NCBI GenBank assembly: GCA_041398825.1
Contig: JAWKTX010000007.1
Span: forward strand, 248,001-312,000
Length of the DNA stretch: 64,000 bases
Direction of reading: 5' to 3'
From: Planctomycetaceae bacterium
GTDB taxonomy: Bacteria > Planctomycetota > Planctomycetia > Planctomycetales > Planctomycetaceae
The notes under the pieces are model-generated. The model was not told where the DNA came from and ran no database searches. It saw only the letters and a list, made by a program, of their open reading frames with translations. The translations under genes and the position numbers were made by a program. How positions within the stretch are numbered: the first letter of the stretch is position 1; each line of letters opens with the position of its first letter. Below are positions 8,911-18,511 of this stretch, piece after piece.

Positions 8911-11652
8911 ATGTCTGGACAAACTGAAATCCGGTGTTTGGGCTGCAATGCGCCGCTGATAGCAGACCTTTCTGATGAGAGCAACGTGGTGCACTGCGAC
9001 AACTGTGGCACGCTCAGCGTGATTCCCGCAGGTGGCATGGCTGACCTCGATCTGGATCTTTCCGGACTGGAAGACGCTGAACCCTACGCGAGCGATGAGG
9101 CAGACTTCGAACTGGAGGATTCGACTGCTCCTGAGGGAAGCACTCGAGCCTCTGTCGATCCCATACCGACTCATCTGCCAGCGGAGAGTTCTCAGCCGGA
9201 AGCAGACTTTGAGCTTGCAGACGACATTGCCCCGGGGCCGCCTGCCCCGGAACTCGACATCCCGGACCATTCAGGTGTGGTTCCCGAATCTCCGTTGGTA
9301 ACACCGGTTTCATCGCTGGATGAGTCACTGCCACGGCCAGAACCACTTCTGCCGACACCCACCCTGCCTACTCCGGTGTTTTCGTCGTTGCCTTTGTCAG
9401 CACCAGGTGGGATTGACAGTTCAGGTGCTGAGCCGTCTGACCATGAGCTCAGTCAAAGTCCAACTGAAGCAGAACCGTCTGATTCGGAGATCGGCGACTT
9501 TGATTTGAATGTGACCGATGCAAAACATTCCCTGAAGGATACGACAAGTGCCGTCGAGTCCATGTCGGACAGGTTGGATCCTGACGAAAGCACATCGGCG
9601 AAGTCTGCACCTGAACGCCCTTCTGTACCGTCGGGGACCGAGTCAGAAATGTCTGCTTCGGACCGGAACCTGCGGCAGGATGCACTCACGGGGCCGTCCG
9701 CACAGGATGGATTTCCGATTCCTGTCCAGTCGCAGTCTCCGTTGCTAACAGACGCCGGCGACGCTGTACACGAATCACCAGAAACGATTGCGGCCGAAAC
9801 AGGTGTGAATCATGAATCTGAACTGACAGGCGATGATCCGGTCGTCGAAACGGACGCACCACCTGCGGATGCAGACACGGTGATTGGCGGCGACCTGATG
9901 TTCTTCTTCGAGTCGCTCGAAGATGCTCCGGAGGATGTCGCACCACCGGTGGCGACCTCTCCGCGTTCCAGCATTATTCCCCCTGCCGTCGCTGCGGCCG
10001 CCGTCGCGCGCGCTGCCAAGTCGGGTGCGAAGCCAAAGTCAAAGAATCCGCTCGGCGAGTTATTCGAGTTGCTGAACAGCGAAACCAGTGCGATCTCGCA
10101 TGTGAGTGAAGACGAAGCGGACTTCCGCACGGCCCTCAGAACCTATTTTGATGGGTTGCCCAATCACAATCTGGCCAGCAAAGCAGACAAGGCGGCTATC
10201 GACAAAATCATCGATTTGCAGTCGGGCCGACTGACATTAAACGTTTTTCACGAAAAGCGATCGCTGGTCAAGCGAACCGTTGCCTACAAGGGCTGGAGCG
10301 TCCCCGAGAAGAAGCGAGACGAAACAAATACTCGAGCGTGGGATATCAGTTGGAAGCCACCGAAAGAGCCTTCAACTGAAGAAGAAACCAAGATCGTATC
10401 GGATTCACAGGAACTCCATGGTTGCACTCGCTGCGCTCAGACGGGCGAGACCAGTTGCAAAAAGTGTCAGGGAAAAGGGAAGCTGGGATGTTCTGCGTGT
10501 ACGATGACAGGCGTGACATCATGCATGGAATGCGCGGGGACTGGTCAGAAAACCCGAGTGCAGAAAGTCCGGGGATCTCGACGATGCACAACGTGCGGCG
10601 GAGCTGGAACTCAGCAGTATATACCGGCAGACGATCCCGAGGGCGCTCCGAAGACACGCACCTGTGCCAAGTGCGCGGGATCAGGTCGCGAGAGCTTTGT
10701 CGAGAATCAGAACTTTGCAGTTGCCTGCGACGCCTGTAAGAACACTGGCAAAGCGGTATGCCCGGTCTGTCGAGGAAAACGGGCAATGGCCTGCCGGGAC
10801 TGCAGCGGTCGCGGAGCGAAACAGTGTCGACAATGCCAGGGCAGCAAGATACTGGTCACCTATCTGGAAGTGAAACGTGTCTTCGAAGTCGAAAGCGTCT
10901 CCACAGAACTGGTCGGAAGCTATTCGCAGGAAATGTTATCCCGCTCTTGTCAAAAGCCATTCACCATTGGACATCAGCAGTTGCATCATTGGGGGGGAGC
11001 TGGAACGGATCGCCTTGCATCGTCTCTGGATGAATCCGCAGTGGAATCTGAGGGACTGGCTGCATCAGCGAAGACGTTTCTGAATGACGGTCTCCTCAGA
11101 ACAGCACTCGGGGCGGAATCGCGAAAACGGACCACCGCATGGAAAATCGATCTGGAACAACATTCAACTCGGAGTGTCGTTTACTCCATCGGTAAACGTC
11201 GCTACCGAACGCTTTGGGATACCGTTGAATCAGATAGTGCGTCAGCATCAGGGGCCGTTGTGCCGAGAGTTTTCTCACATCGTTCGATTGTCACGAACTG
11301 GTGTCTCGCAAAGATGAATGAACTTCGGAAAGAGGCTGAAACAACAGGCGTTCGCGACGCGGCTCTGCAATATCAGCGGCTGCAGGCCATTGCAGAAGTT
11401 GATCCTGCGACCCAGCTTGTGATTTCTGAACACCAAAGTGCCAAAGACGACACGCTTCAGCAAATCGTGGCAGCCTCTCGAACGGTCAAAGCATCGAAAG
11501 CTCAGCTTATTTTCTACGGCCTGGCACTCCTCATATTGCTCGCCGCTGTGCCGGTCTGGTTCTTGCTGAACGACCTCGTGCCCGTAATTGGGTGCGTTGT
11601 GGCCAGTCTGGTTGTCGCCATTATCGGGTGGAAACTTCTGGCAGGCAATTAG
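8911..11652 (+). CDS. Membrane protein with zinc ribbon, acidic linker and ten-CxxC DnaJ-type zinc-finger array
   Basis: I choose ATG at 8911 (913 aa) over a GTG four codons earlier because it starts directly at a zinc ribbon: CxxC at residues 9-12 and 29-32. Residues ~45-360 are acidic and Pro/Ser-rich, probably disordered. Residues ~375-500 are an alpha/beta region of unknown type. Residues ~505-646 hold ten CxxC motifs, many of the CxxCxGxG kind seen in the DnaJ central domain (CKKCQGKG, CMECAGTG, CTTCGGAG, CAKCAGSG, CRDCSGRG); ordinary DnaJ has four. There is no J domain. Two membrane helices close the protein (~866-886 and ~890-910). Inferred role: membrane-tethered zinc protein, perhaps a chaperone-like or protein-binding scaffold; no specific function can be given. 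Confidence 0.8.
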   Translation: MSGQTEIRCLGCNAPLIADLSDESNVVHCDNCGTLSVIPAGGMADLDLDLSGLEDAEPYASDEADFELEDSTAPEGSTRASVDPIPTHLPAESSQPEADFELADDIAPGPPAPELDIPDHSGVVPESPLVTPVSSLDESLPRPEPLLPTPTLPTPVFSSLPLSAPGGIDSSGAEPSDHELSQSPTEAEPSDSEIGDFDLNVTDAKHSLKDTTSAVESMSDRLDPDESTSAKSAPERPSVPSGTESEMSASDRNLRQDALTGPSAQDGFPIPVQSQSPLLTDAGDAVHESPETIAAETGVNHESELTGDDPVVETDAPPADADTVIGGDLMFFFESLEDAPEDVAPPVATSPRSSIIPPAVAAAAVARAAKSGAKPKSKNPLGELFELLNSETSAISHVSEDEADFRTALRTYFDGLPNHNLASKADKAAIDKIIDLQSGRLTLNVFHEKRSLVKRTVAYKGWSVPEKKRDETNTRAWDISWKPPKEPSTEEETKIVSDSQELHGCTRCAQTGETSCKKCQGKGKLGCSACTMTGVTSCMECAGTGQKTRVQKVRGSRRCTTCGGAGTQQYIPADDPEGAPKTRTCAKCAGSGRESFVENQNFAVACDACKNTGKAVCPVCRGKRAMACRDCSGRGAKQCRQCQGSKILVTYLEVKRVFEVESVSTELVGSYSQEMLSRSCQKPFTIGHQQLHHWGGAGTDRLASSLDESAVESEGLAASAKTFLNDGLLRTALGAESRKRTTAWKIDLEQHSTRSVVYSIGKRRYRTLWDTVESDSASASGAVVPRVFSHRSIVTNWCLAKMNELRKEAETTGVRDAALQYQRLQAIAEVDPATQLVISEHQSAKDDTLQQIVAASRTVKASKAQLIFYGLALLILLAAVPVWFLLNDLVPVIGCVVASLVVAIIGWKLLAGN

Positions 11653-11992
11653 CCTTAACTCTATTCAAAACCAAACGTTGCGACGTTTCCACCAGGCGGT
11701 CATTCGCAGGCGCGATGTCTTCATCGGGTCGCCTCTTCGCAGACGCTGGCCTTCATGTTTTTCGCGACGGCCAAAGAAATCACCTTTTCGACTGATCAGC
11801 GCCAACATTTTGGGCGTTCAGCCGAATGAAGGGCTGCCAGCGAGCATTATTGCCAGAGCCATACAGCCCACGGTTTCATTTGAATGCGCCTCCGGTCATG
11901 ATAGTCCCTTCAATCGCAGTTCCCGGAGTGCACAGGCGATGCGGGCTGTTGCCGGAGGTTATTGGGCCTGTTTTTCTATTTGGGAGTGGATC
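11653..11992 (+). other. Intergenic region with no gene
   Basis: 340 bp between two same-strand genes. The downstream reading frame stays open back through this region, so an automatic call could extend the next gene to 11588. The signal peptide and ribosome site at 11993 argue against that. I see no RNA gene or clear hairpin here. Confidence 0.5.
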
Positions 11993-13891
11993 ATGAAGAA
12001 TTGGTGTTGTAGAAAATTTGTCGCGTTGTCAGCCGGGGTTGCGTTTCTCGGCGGGTCAGTAACGGGAATACACGCCGCAGACCTGAAAGAGGCCGCGCCT
12101 CCGGATTCCTTTATCTCCGTCTACGCAAAGCACAATCCGGAACGAGACTACCAAAAGCAGTACTACAAGGAAGTTTGGGAAACCGTCCAGCAAACAAAAA
12201 TCATGGACCGCATCCTTCAGATCGTTCAAAGTCGAGCGGGAGAGGCAGATGCTCAGAAGTTCATTGAAATCCGGGACACCCTGACCAACGCATTTGCGCC
12301 GGTGGAATGGGAGAAGCTGATGGACGTACAGGAATTCCTGTTCGCACAGCGCATGAACATTCCAACCTCTCAGCAATTGGTGCTGGCTCGAATTCCTGAT
12401 GGCGGCGCTGCGTCTCTGAAGCAGGGAATTCAGAATCTGCTGGACCTGGCCGTGCAGGCCTCAAAAGGAAAGTTGACCGTCACCACGGAGACACTCGGTG
12501 GCGTTGAAGTGTCGGTGCTGAATCTGCCACCTCAGGTACCCCTGCAACTGATCGTGGGGGCGTCCGACGACCTGTTTGTGTTTTCTACGTCGCGTGATTT
12601 TGCAAAGAGCGGCCTAGAGCTGTTGCAGAATCCCGACAGCATCTCAGCGTTCGACAACGAACGTTGCCGCGAAGCTTTGGAACATTTGCCTGAGGCAGAA
12701 GACACGCTTGTCTTTTATGATGGCCGTCAAATGATGCAGCAGATGAGCCAGTTTGGCTCCTTCATTCGCAACACTGCTGGCGGAAATGAAAAGGCCAATC
12801 AAGTTGCCGCGATGGTGGAACAGCTGATTTATGAGATGGACGGAGTCGACTACGAAGTGACGGTGGAATACACAGAAGGCTTCCAGAATCGCAGCGCCTC
12901 GTTCGGTCGGTACCAGTCGGGCATGGGCGAAAAAGTGCTCGGGCAGATGGTACAAAACCAACAGAAATTTGAGGACTGGAAGAAGTGGGTTCCTGAAAAT
13001 GTCGTTGGGTTCAGCATGACGGACGGATGTAATCTGCATCCCCTGTACGCGTGGATCGTAACCGAAATGCCAAAGATCTTTCCTGAAATGCAACGCGGTT
13101 TGGATCGTTTCGATGCGCTGCAGCAGGAACATGACCTGTATCTGGATGAGGACATTCTGCAGGGGTTCGGCGGAGAATTCGTTTCGCTGTCTTTTCCTGG
13201 TCGAAGGACCGGCATGGGGCAATCGTCAGATGGAGTCCTGTTTGCCCGATGCAACAAGCCGGAACGAATTCAGGAGTTGATCGATCGAGGATTCAACACT
13301 CTCACAGAAATCCCTCAGGTTCGTGCTCAGGGATTATCTCTGAAACCAGTGGCAGGAATGGAAGGATTCCAGGAGGTCTCAGCCAATCTGCTTGCCATGA
13401 CGGGTGCTCGTCCGGTCTTTGGCTTCCATAACGGCTGGATGGTCGTCGCGACGAGTCCGGACTCCGTTCGCGCCGCGCTGGCGGTGCAGAATGGTGAAAC
13501 CGGGTCATTTGCGGATTCGGAGGCTTACGCGGCCTTCAACCTCGCAGTAGATGGTCCTGTCCATTCTGTGACTTACAAGAATGTGGGTGAGTCCATTCGT
13601 CAGATGTCCTCCGGTCTGCAGCAGGCGGGAATGATGCTGCCTATGTTCATCGGCATGGCAGGCGGCCAACCGAATGGACCCGATCTCAGCGTTGTTCAGG
13701 ACATTGCGGGACTCCTGCCATCCGTGGGTCGCATTGTCGGAAAACTCGACTTCGTTGATCAACAGTTGTCTGTTTGTCGACCAGGAGCGCTTGAGAATTC
13801 ATTTACTCGCGAATCCGTAACACTGATTCGCCCCCCCAAAGGTAGCGAGGCGGTGGATGCAGCGCCTGCAGATTCTACGGACAGTAAATAA
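11993..13891 (+). CDS. Exported protein of unknown function, DUF3352-like architecture
   Basis: 632 aa from ATG 11993, chosen because a GGGAG ribosome site lies 7-11 bp upstream and the first ~22 residues form a signal peptide (FVALSAGVAFLGGSVTGIHA) ending before ADLKEAAP. The body is a mixed alpha/beta secreted protein with no cysteine motifs or catalytic signature I recognise. Repeated blocks resemble the large planctomycete/cyanobacterial exported proteins related to DUF3352: a VLARIPDGG strand, a LQLIVGASDDLFVFSTS block, and a later GWMVVATSPDSVRAAL block that looks like a second copy of the same fold. It ends 56 bp before a strong terminator shared with htrA. Confidence 0.75.
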   Translation: MKNWCCRKFVALSAGVAFLGGSVTGIHAADLKEAAPPDSFISVYAKHNPERDYQKQYYKEVWETVQQTKIMDRILQIVQSRAGEADAQKFIEIRDTLTNAFAPVEWEKLMDVQEFLFAQRMNIPTSQQLVLARIPDGGAASLKQGIQNLLDLAVQASKGKLTVTTETLGGVEVSVLNLPPQVPLQLIVGASDDLFVFSTSRDFAKSGLELLQNPDSISAFDNERCREALEHLPEAEDTLVFYDGRQMMQQMSQFGSFIRNTAGGNEKANQVAAMVEQLIYEMDGVDYEVTVEYTEGFQNRSASFGRYQSGMGEKVLGQMVQNQQKFEDWKKWVPENVVGFSMTDGCNLHPLYAWIVTEMPKIFPEMQRGLDRFDALQQEHDLYLDEDILQGFGGEFVSLSFPGRRTGMGQSSDGVLFARCNKPERIQELIDRGFNTLTEIPQVRAQGLSLKPVAGMEGFQEVSANLLAMTGARPVFGFHNGWMVVATSPDSVRAALAVQNGETGSFADSEAYAAFNLAVDGPVHSVTYKNVGESIRQMSSGLQQAGMMLPMFIGMAGGQPNGPDLSVVQDIAGLLPSVGRIVGKLDFVDQQLSVCRPGALENSFTRESVTLIRPPKGSEAVDAAPADSTDSK

Positions 13892-13947
13892 GGCTGCCAG
13901 CCTGAACTGAACGTGTCCCCTTTTCGCCGGGACAACAAAAACAAAAA

Positions 13948-13980
13948 GGGCCGGTGGTAAACCACCGGCCCGATTTTGTA
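13948..13980. terminator. Two-way intrinsic terminator between convergent genes
   Basis: A perfect 10-bp stem GGGCCGGTGG/CCACCGGCCC with a TAAA loop (13948-13971). It is followed on the plus strand by GATTTTGT and on the minus strand by TTTTTGTTTTTG. It sits between the convergent DUF3352-like gene and htrA and can serve both; the T tract is better for the htrA side. Confidence 0.9.
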
Positions 13981-14044
13981 AGCAGACCTGCCGTTACTCA
14001 AATCTGCCTGTCCGTTCTCGTCTTTCAGGAGGTTGCAGAGTTCG

Positions 14045-15589
14045 TCAGTCTCTGCTGTTGAAAGGTACGCTGATGAACTGTGTGCCGTTGGGCGTTTTCA
14101 GAAATAACAGAACCTGTTGTTGTTTTCGGGCTTCCTGCAAGGCCTTTTCCAGGTCGGAACCTGTTCTCAGTTCAGTACTTCCGATTCGAAGGATGGCTGT
14201 TCCCGGCTGGAGCCCAATTCGAGCGCCGAGCCCACCCTTCTGAACATTTGTTACCACAAGACCTGCACCGATATCCAGTCCCAGTTGATTTGCGGTGTCC
14301 TGCTGGACCCACTGTACTTCAACTCCCAGCTCGTCGATCATGATGCCCTTTCCATCGACGTCGGCTGTTGATTGTTCCCGGGCGGAAAGTGCGATCTCCT
14401 GAGGAAACTCAGCCACTTTGATGCTTAGCTCCTTTTCTTTGCCATCGCGCAGGATCACGACGGGGTATGTTTGCCCGATGGTCAGCTTTTCAGCAATGGC
14501 CATCAGCTTGCGAGCATTGGTGATTTTCTGCCCGTCGACTTCCAGAATCGCATCCTGAATCTGAAGACCTGCCTGATCCGCGGGACTCCCTTCCGTGACT
14601 TCGGCGATAAGCACTCCGTGCGGTGTGCTCAGGTGCAGCGCTTCCGCAATATCAGCGTCGATATCCTGAGGCACGACTCCCAGGTACGCCCGGCGCACGC
14701 GACCATCTTTGATCAGTTGGTCACCAACCCATTTTGCAAGACTGACCGGAACAGCAAAGCCGACGCCATCATAACCACCGCTGCTTGTGGAGATGGCCGT
14801 GTTGATGCCTATCACTTCGCCTCGCAGGTTAACGAGTGGTCCGCCACTGTTTCCGGGATTAATGGCAGCGTCTGTCTGAAGCAGTTCCTGCCGCATTCGT
14901 GGGTCGTTCAGCCCGCGAGCCTTCGCACTAATGATTCCCTGCGTCACAGTGCGGTGCAGTCCGAACGGGCTGCCGAAAGCGAGTACCCAGTCGCCAATCT
15001 CCATTTTCTTGTCGTCGCCGATACTGAGTGCCGGCAACTTCTCAGGAACATCGATCTGAAGAATCGCAACGTCTGCTCTTGCGTCCTTGCGGACGTCTCT
15101 GGCCTTGAACTTACGTCCGTCGCTGAGTTGAACGATGACTTCATCAGCACCATCCACCACGTGTGCATTGGTCATGATGATACCTGACGGATCAATAATG
15201 AAGCCTGAACCCTGCCCTAATGATCTTCGTTCTTCTGAGCCGCTGTTGTCCCCTCGTGGCACATTGGGCCGAATGTCGCCGAAGAAGCGCCGAAAGAATG
15301 GATCATCAAAAGGGTCAGTGCCGTCCGGATCGCCTCCAAACTGGACCATTCGGCGTGTTGGCATTCTTCCCGATGTCTCGATCGAAACGACGGCGGGCAA
15401 AGTCTTTCTGCTGACGCTCCGGAATACGTTTGAAAGTTCATCCACTCTTGCAACGGCCTCAGCCGGTAGTGTGTCGCTTTCAGAGAATGCAGCATGTGCT
15501 GACGAAGAAGGTGAAAGTGTGAACAAGGCGCCCATTCCAAGCAGGCACAGGGAACCGCCGGCAGCAATGAGCCAGTTTCGGATAATCAT
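14045..15589 (-). CDS. Deg/HtrA periplasmic serine protease with two PDZ domains
   Basis: 514 aa from ATG 15589. That start is chosen because an AGGAAAGG ribosome site lies upstream and a signal peptide follows at once (ending SSAHA, residue 33); a frame start 18 codons earlier lacks this. The trypsin-like domain carries His143 (NAHVV), Asp173 (ADVAIL) and Ser248 (GNSGGPL). A Gly/Arg-rich loop (FFRRFFGD) precedes it, as in DegP/DegQ. PDZ domains lie at about 290-385 and 410-505. The protein degrades or refolds misfolded envelope proteins. A monocistronic gene is likely, ending at the two-way terminator. Confidence 0.95.
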   Translation of the reverse strand: MIIRNWLIAAGGSLCLLGMGALFTLSPSSSAHAAFSESDTLPAEAVARVDELSNVFRSVSRKTLPAVVSIETSGRMPTRRMVQFGGDPDGTDPFDDPFFRRFFGDIRPNVPRGDNSGSEERRSLGQGSGFIIDPSGIIMTNAHVVDGADEVIVQLSDGRKFKARDVRKDARADVAILQIDVPEKLPALSIGDDKKMEIGDWVLAFGSPFGLHRTVTQGIISAKARGLNDPRMRQELLQTDAAINPGNSGGPLVNLRGEVIGINTAISTSSGGYDGVGFAVPVSLAKWVGDQLIKDGRVRRAYLGVVPQDIDADIAEALHLSTPHGVLIAEVTEGSPADQAGLQIQDAILEVDGQKITNARKLMAIAEKLTIGQTYPVVILRDGKEKELSIKVAEFPQEIALSAREQSTADVDGKGIMIDELGVEVQWVQQDTANQLGLDIGAGLVVTNVQKGGLGARIGLQPGTAILRIGSTELRTGSDLEKALQEARKQQQVLLFLKTPNGTQFISVPFNSRD

Positions 15590-15839
15590 GGCGTAGTCCT
15601 TTCCTGAATTGATGAATATGGTTCGAAGTCTGCCAATCTGCAAAAAGACTGATCAGCGTCCTCACTCCATTCGCGGCAAAAAGCAGCCGCCGGAAAGTGT
15701 GTTGCCGCACTCCGCCATCCTCCGAAAAATGTGGCGATTTTTTTCTAATAGCAAATTCCAGCAGGAAAAAATTCACGCGCGGGACACCTTGTGACGTAAG
15801 TCAACCCGGTGAATGCGCGTCAGGCAAGTGCTGCTGTGC

Positions 15840-16586
15840 CTATCGCCAGTGCTGCTGAACCCAGACTGCGGGCCTGATGTGCTTGTAGATTTTCTTGTAC
15901 CACGGCGCTGGCCAGATACCTGCTGCAGCTTCGTGGGGGTTTGGCCTTCCGGGAAAGGCGACCAGACGCGCGTCCGATGGCAAGTGCGGCGCTATCCACC
16001 AGCGAAGCAACTTGTTAGGCACACAGTGCCGCTTGAAACTGCGACACCAGGTTTCCGGCCAGAACTGAATGCTGGACGCCAGGCACGACGAAACGTACGT
16101 CTGCGAGTTCGGAAATTCAGCAAGAACAGTCTGATGACTGGTTAACAGGCGCTGCAGGATTTCCGGGTGACTGCCGACTTCAAATCGATAGGCTGATGTG
16201 TTGCCAATTCTTCGATCCGGCTGGGTCCAGTTGTGAATGACGCAAAACTCGCTTTCAGGTTTGTAAAGAAAGAAGTCATCAAGCGATCCGGTGACAACAA
16301 TGTCCAGGTCCAGAAACAAAACGGTGCCGGATAGTCCGGGGAGTTCGCGAGCCCACAACGAAATCTTACGCCACCCTCGATTTCGCTTGGGAGAAGGGAT
16401 GTCCACTTCCGGGCAATCGAAGCACTCGACTTCATCACGAATTCCCTCCCGATTGTCCGTGTAACAGACGAATCGAAATGGGTTTGAAACATGTCGGCTG
16501 ACCATGGAATACAACCGATTCACATAGTCAGCTCCGTAGGCGTCGCCCCAGTTCATACAAAGAAACTGTCTTGGGTTTTCGCTCAT
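15840..16586 (-). CDS. Glycosyltransferase (GT8-like nucleotide-sugar transferase)
   Basis: A 248-aa soluble protein. FLDLDIVVTGSLDDFF at residues ~91-106 is a DxD metal/nucleotide-sugar site (D93, D95) in the context typical of GT8-like enzymes; WRKISLWA near 72 is also typical. The ATG overlaps the stop of the upstream kinase gene by ATGA, so the two are coupled. A role in surface-glycan or lipopolysaccharide assembly is inferred from the neighbours (kinase, epimerase). Donor sugar and acceptor are unknown. Confidence 0.75.
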   Translation of the reverse strand: MSENPRQFLCMNWGDAYGADYVNRLYSMVSRHVSNPFRFVCYTDNREGIRDEVECFDCPEVDIPSPKRNRGWRKISLWARELPGLSGTVLFLDLDIVVTGSLDDFFLYKPESEFCVIHNWTQPDRRIGNTSAYRFEVGSHPEILQRLLTSHQTVLAEFPNSQTYVSSCLASSIQFWPETWCRSFKRHCVPNKLLRWWIAPHLPSDARLVAFPGRPNPHEAAAGIWPAPWYKKIYKHIRPAVWVQQHWR

Positions 16587-17422
16587 GGTGTTGTCAGTAC
16601 TCTTCGAAGTCCGGTAGTGATCATGGGGAATTCCTTCAGGCGAAGGTAGCAGTACTCCGGCAATCCTTCTACGGAAACAGAGAGTCCGGAGACCGCTTCC
16701 TCAAACAGGCTGACGAAGTGCCCGGGGTTCTTCACAACGGCCTCCAGACCTCGCCGCGGTTTCAGCAGACTGTGAGCAAATCTGAGGTAGTCGAATCCTC
16801 GCTGCTGCGGGGACTGAAGTTCCGGTGCCGGAGCGAATTCGAAATCAATGATGACAGCACCTGAAGATTCCGTCGCCGAATTCTCATCCATTGGCCACGG
16901 TATCAGAAAGTTGCCGCAGTTCAGGTCCATATGAACAATGTTGTGGTTGTGCATGCACCGTATCGCGCGAAGGCAGGCTGGCAGATATTCCCAAAGGCTG
17001 TCCGATCGCGTGCGTAAGCTGTCACTGAGACGCTGGCCCTGAATCCAGTGACTGGCAATGAAGTGGTTCTCGTAGCAAATGATCCCTGGGCAAACAGCTG
17101 CCGGCGAAAGCAGTTGGTAAGCAGCGACTTCCGTCTGAAGCCGATCGAGCGGACTCAGGAGTTGTCGTGGGAGTTGTGGTTCATCAGGGATGGGGCGGCG
17201 TTTGTGGTCAATGATGCGAACGCTGGCGATGGGGTTTTTTGCTGCCACCCGGTCGGCATCAAATGCGGAAAGAATCAGGTCCTGTCCACCGCCGTTTGTG
17301 GTTCGTTCGAGCCGGACGCTCTTTTGTAATTCCAGAGAGAGGCGGGTCCTTGCCGTCATCACCCGTTCGCGCAGACGAATCGCCTGAAGCAAACGTTTAG
17401 CAGTACGGAAAGGAGACCTCAT
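16583..17422 (-). CDS. Kdo/RIO-type small kinase, lipopolysaccharide-kinase-like
   Basis: 279 aa. The catalytic loop HMDLNCGNF carries His164, Asp166 and Asn171, and the metal-binding motif IIDFEFAP has Asp193. This HxDxxxxN plus DFE pattern is that of the lipopolysaccharide (Kdo/WaaP) and RIO-like kinase group. A glycine-rich loop is not obvious; the N-terminal half has Lys residues that could bind ATP, but I cannot assign one. It is the first gene of a coupled pair with the glycosyltransferase, which supports phosphorylation of a surface glycan or lipid core. A protein kinase role is a less likely alternative. Confidence 0.75.
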   Translation of the reverse strand: MRSPFRTAKRLLQAIRLRERVMTARTRLSLELQKSVRLERTTNGGGQDLILSAFDADRVAAKNPIASVRIIDHKRRPIPDEPQLPRQLLSPLDRLQTEVAAYQLLSPAAVCPGIICYENHFIASHWIQGQRLSDSLRTRSDSLWEYLPACLRAIRCMHNHNIVHMDLNCGNFLIPWPMDENSATESSGAVIIDFEFAPAPELQSPQQRGFDYLRFAHSLLKPRRGLEAVVKNPGHFVSLFEEAVSGLSVSVEGLPEYCYLRLKEFPMITTGLRRVLTTP

Positions 17423-17527
17423 GTCTCATCCTTTGTTCTGTTTGACGCACATCTCTGACAGGAATTGCCTGAAGGCTGTTGGCAGTGGCGTCTCCAAAAA
17501 CGACGAACACTCTGTTTGAACTGCCTG

Positions 17528-18511
17528 TTATTCCTGTGCCGCCAGTGATTCACGTTTCCAGGAGACAATGTCGTCCAGAATTTCATCCAGTGTCATGACA
17601 GGTTTTGTGGCAATTGTCTGGAACAGCCGATCGACGTTCGGCACACGTCGCTGAACATCTTCGAAGTCTTCGCTGTATGCCTTGGCGTAGGGCAGGAATT
17701 CAATTTTGACGGAAGGATCTGTTTTGGCAATGACTCGTTCTGCGAGCTGCAGGATGGAAACCGGTTGGTCGCTTCCGATATTGAAAACTCGCCCTTCAGC
17801 TGCCGGCGTCTCCATCAGCCGGACAAGACACCGAGTCACCTCGTGCACATGCGCAAAGCATCGTACCTGTGAACCATCGTCATAGACGACCACAGGGCCG
17901 CCACGCAAAGCTGCTTCCACAAAACGTGGAACCACCATCCCGTAATTGCCGACCTGTCGCGGTCCAACGACGTTAAAGAATCTGCCAACGGTGACCCCAA
18001 GCTTGTATTTGCGATGGTACGCCAGAGCGAGAAATTCGTCGATGGCTTTCGAACAGCCATAGGCCCACCGCGGGCGACTCGTCGGGCCAAGGTGCAGGTC
18101 ATCGTCTTCGACCCACGCATCCCCGGGATGCTTTCCATAGACTTCACTGGTCGAGGCAAGAAAGAACTTTTTCACGTTACTTTGAACGGCCAGACGAAGC
18201 AGATGGTCCGTGGGATAGATATTCGTCTCGATCGTGCGTACCGGGTCATCTGCAACCAGCTTGACTCCAACAGCTGCCGCCATGTGGTAGATGGCATCCA
18301 CACCGTGAACCGCTTCGGCAAGCGCAACTGGGTCAGTGATGGATCCATTTCGAATTTCCAGCCGACTGTTATGTCTGACTTCTTCGAGATTGCACTCGCG
18401 CCCCGTTGACAGGTTATCCAGTACCACAACGGTATGCCCCTGACTCAGCAGTAGCTCAGTCAGGTGACTACCAATGAACCCAGCGCCGCCGGTGACCAGG
18501 CACTTCGCCAT
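17528..18511 (-). CDS. NAD-dependent nucleotide-sugar epimerase/dehydratase (extended SDR)
   Basis: 327 aa. The Rossmann motif TGGAGFIGSH lies at residues 7-16, the acidic residue ending strand 2 is in VVLDNLSTG, and the SDR active-site pair is in YGCSKAIDEF. The ASTSEVYG motif is also present. This set fits UDP-glucose 4-epimerase, UDP-glucuronate decarboxylase or dTDP-sugar dehydratase relatives; the sequence alone does not decide among them. It lies 105 bp upstream of the kinase on the same strand, so a three-gene glycan operon (epimerase, kinase, glycosyltransferase) is plausible. Confidence 0.85.
   Translation of the reverse strand: MAKCLVTGGAGFIGSHLTELLLSQGHTVVVLDNLSTGRECNLEEVRHNSRLEIRNGSITDPVALAEAVHGVDAIYHMAAAVGVKLVADDPVRTIETNIYPTDHLLRLAVQSNVKKFFLASTSEVYGKHPGDAWVEDDDLHLGPTSRPRWAYGCSKAIDEFLALAYHRKYKLGVTVGRFFNVVGPRQVGNYGMVVPRFVEAALRGGPVVVYDDGSQVRCFAHVHEVTRCLVRLMETPAAEGRVFNIGSDQPVSILQLAERVIAKTDPSVKIEFLPYAKAYSEDFEDVQRRVPNVDRLFQTIATKPVMTLDEILDDIVSWKRESLAAQE

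Noticed and set aside
14471..15187. 238-codon plus-strand ORF over htrA
   Set aside because: Antisense shadow of the protease gene with no motif of its own.
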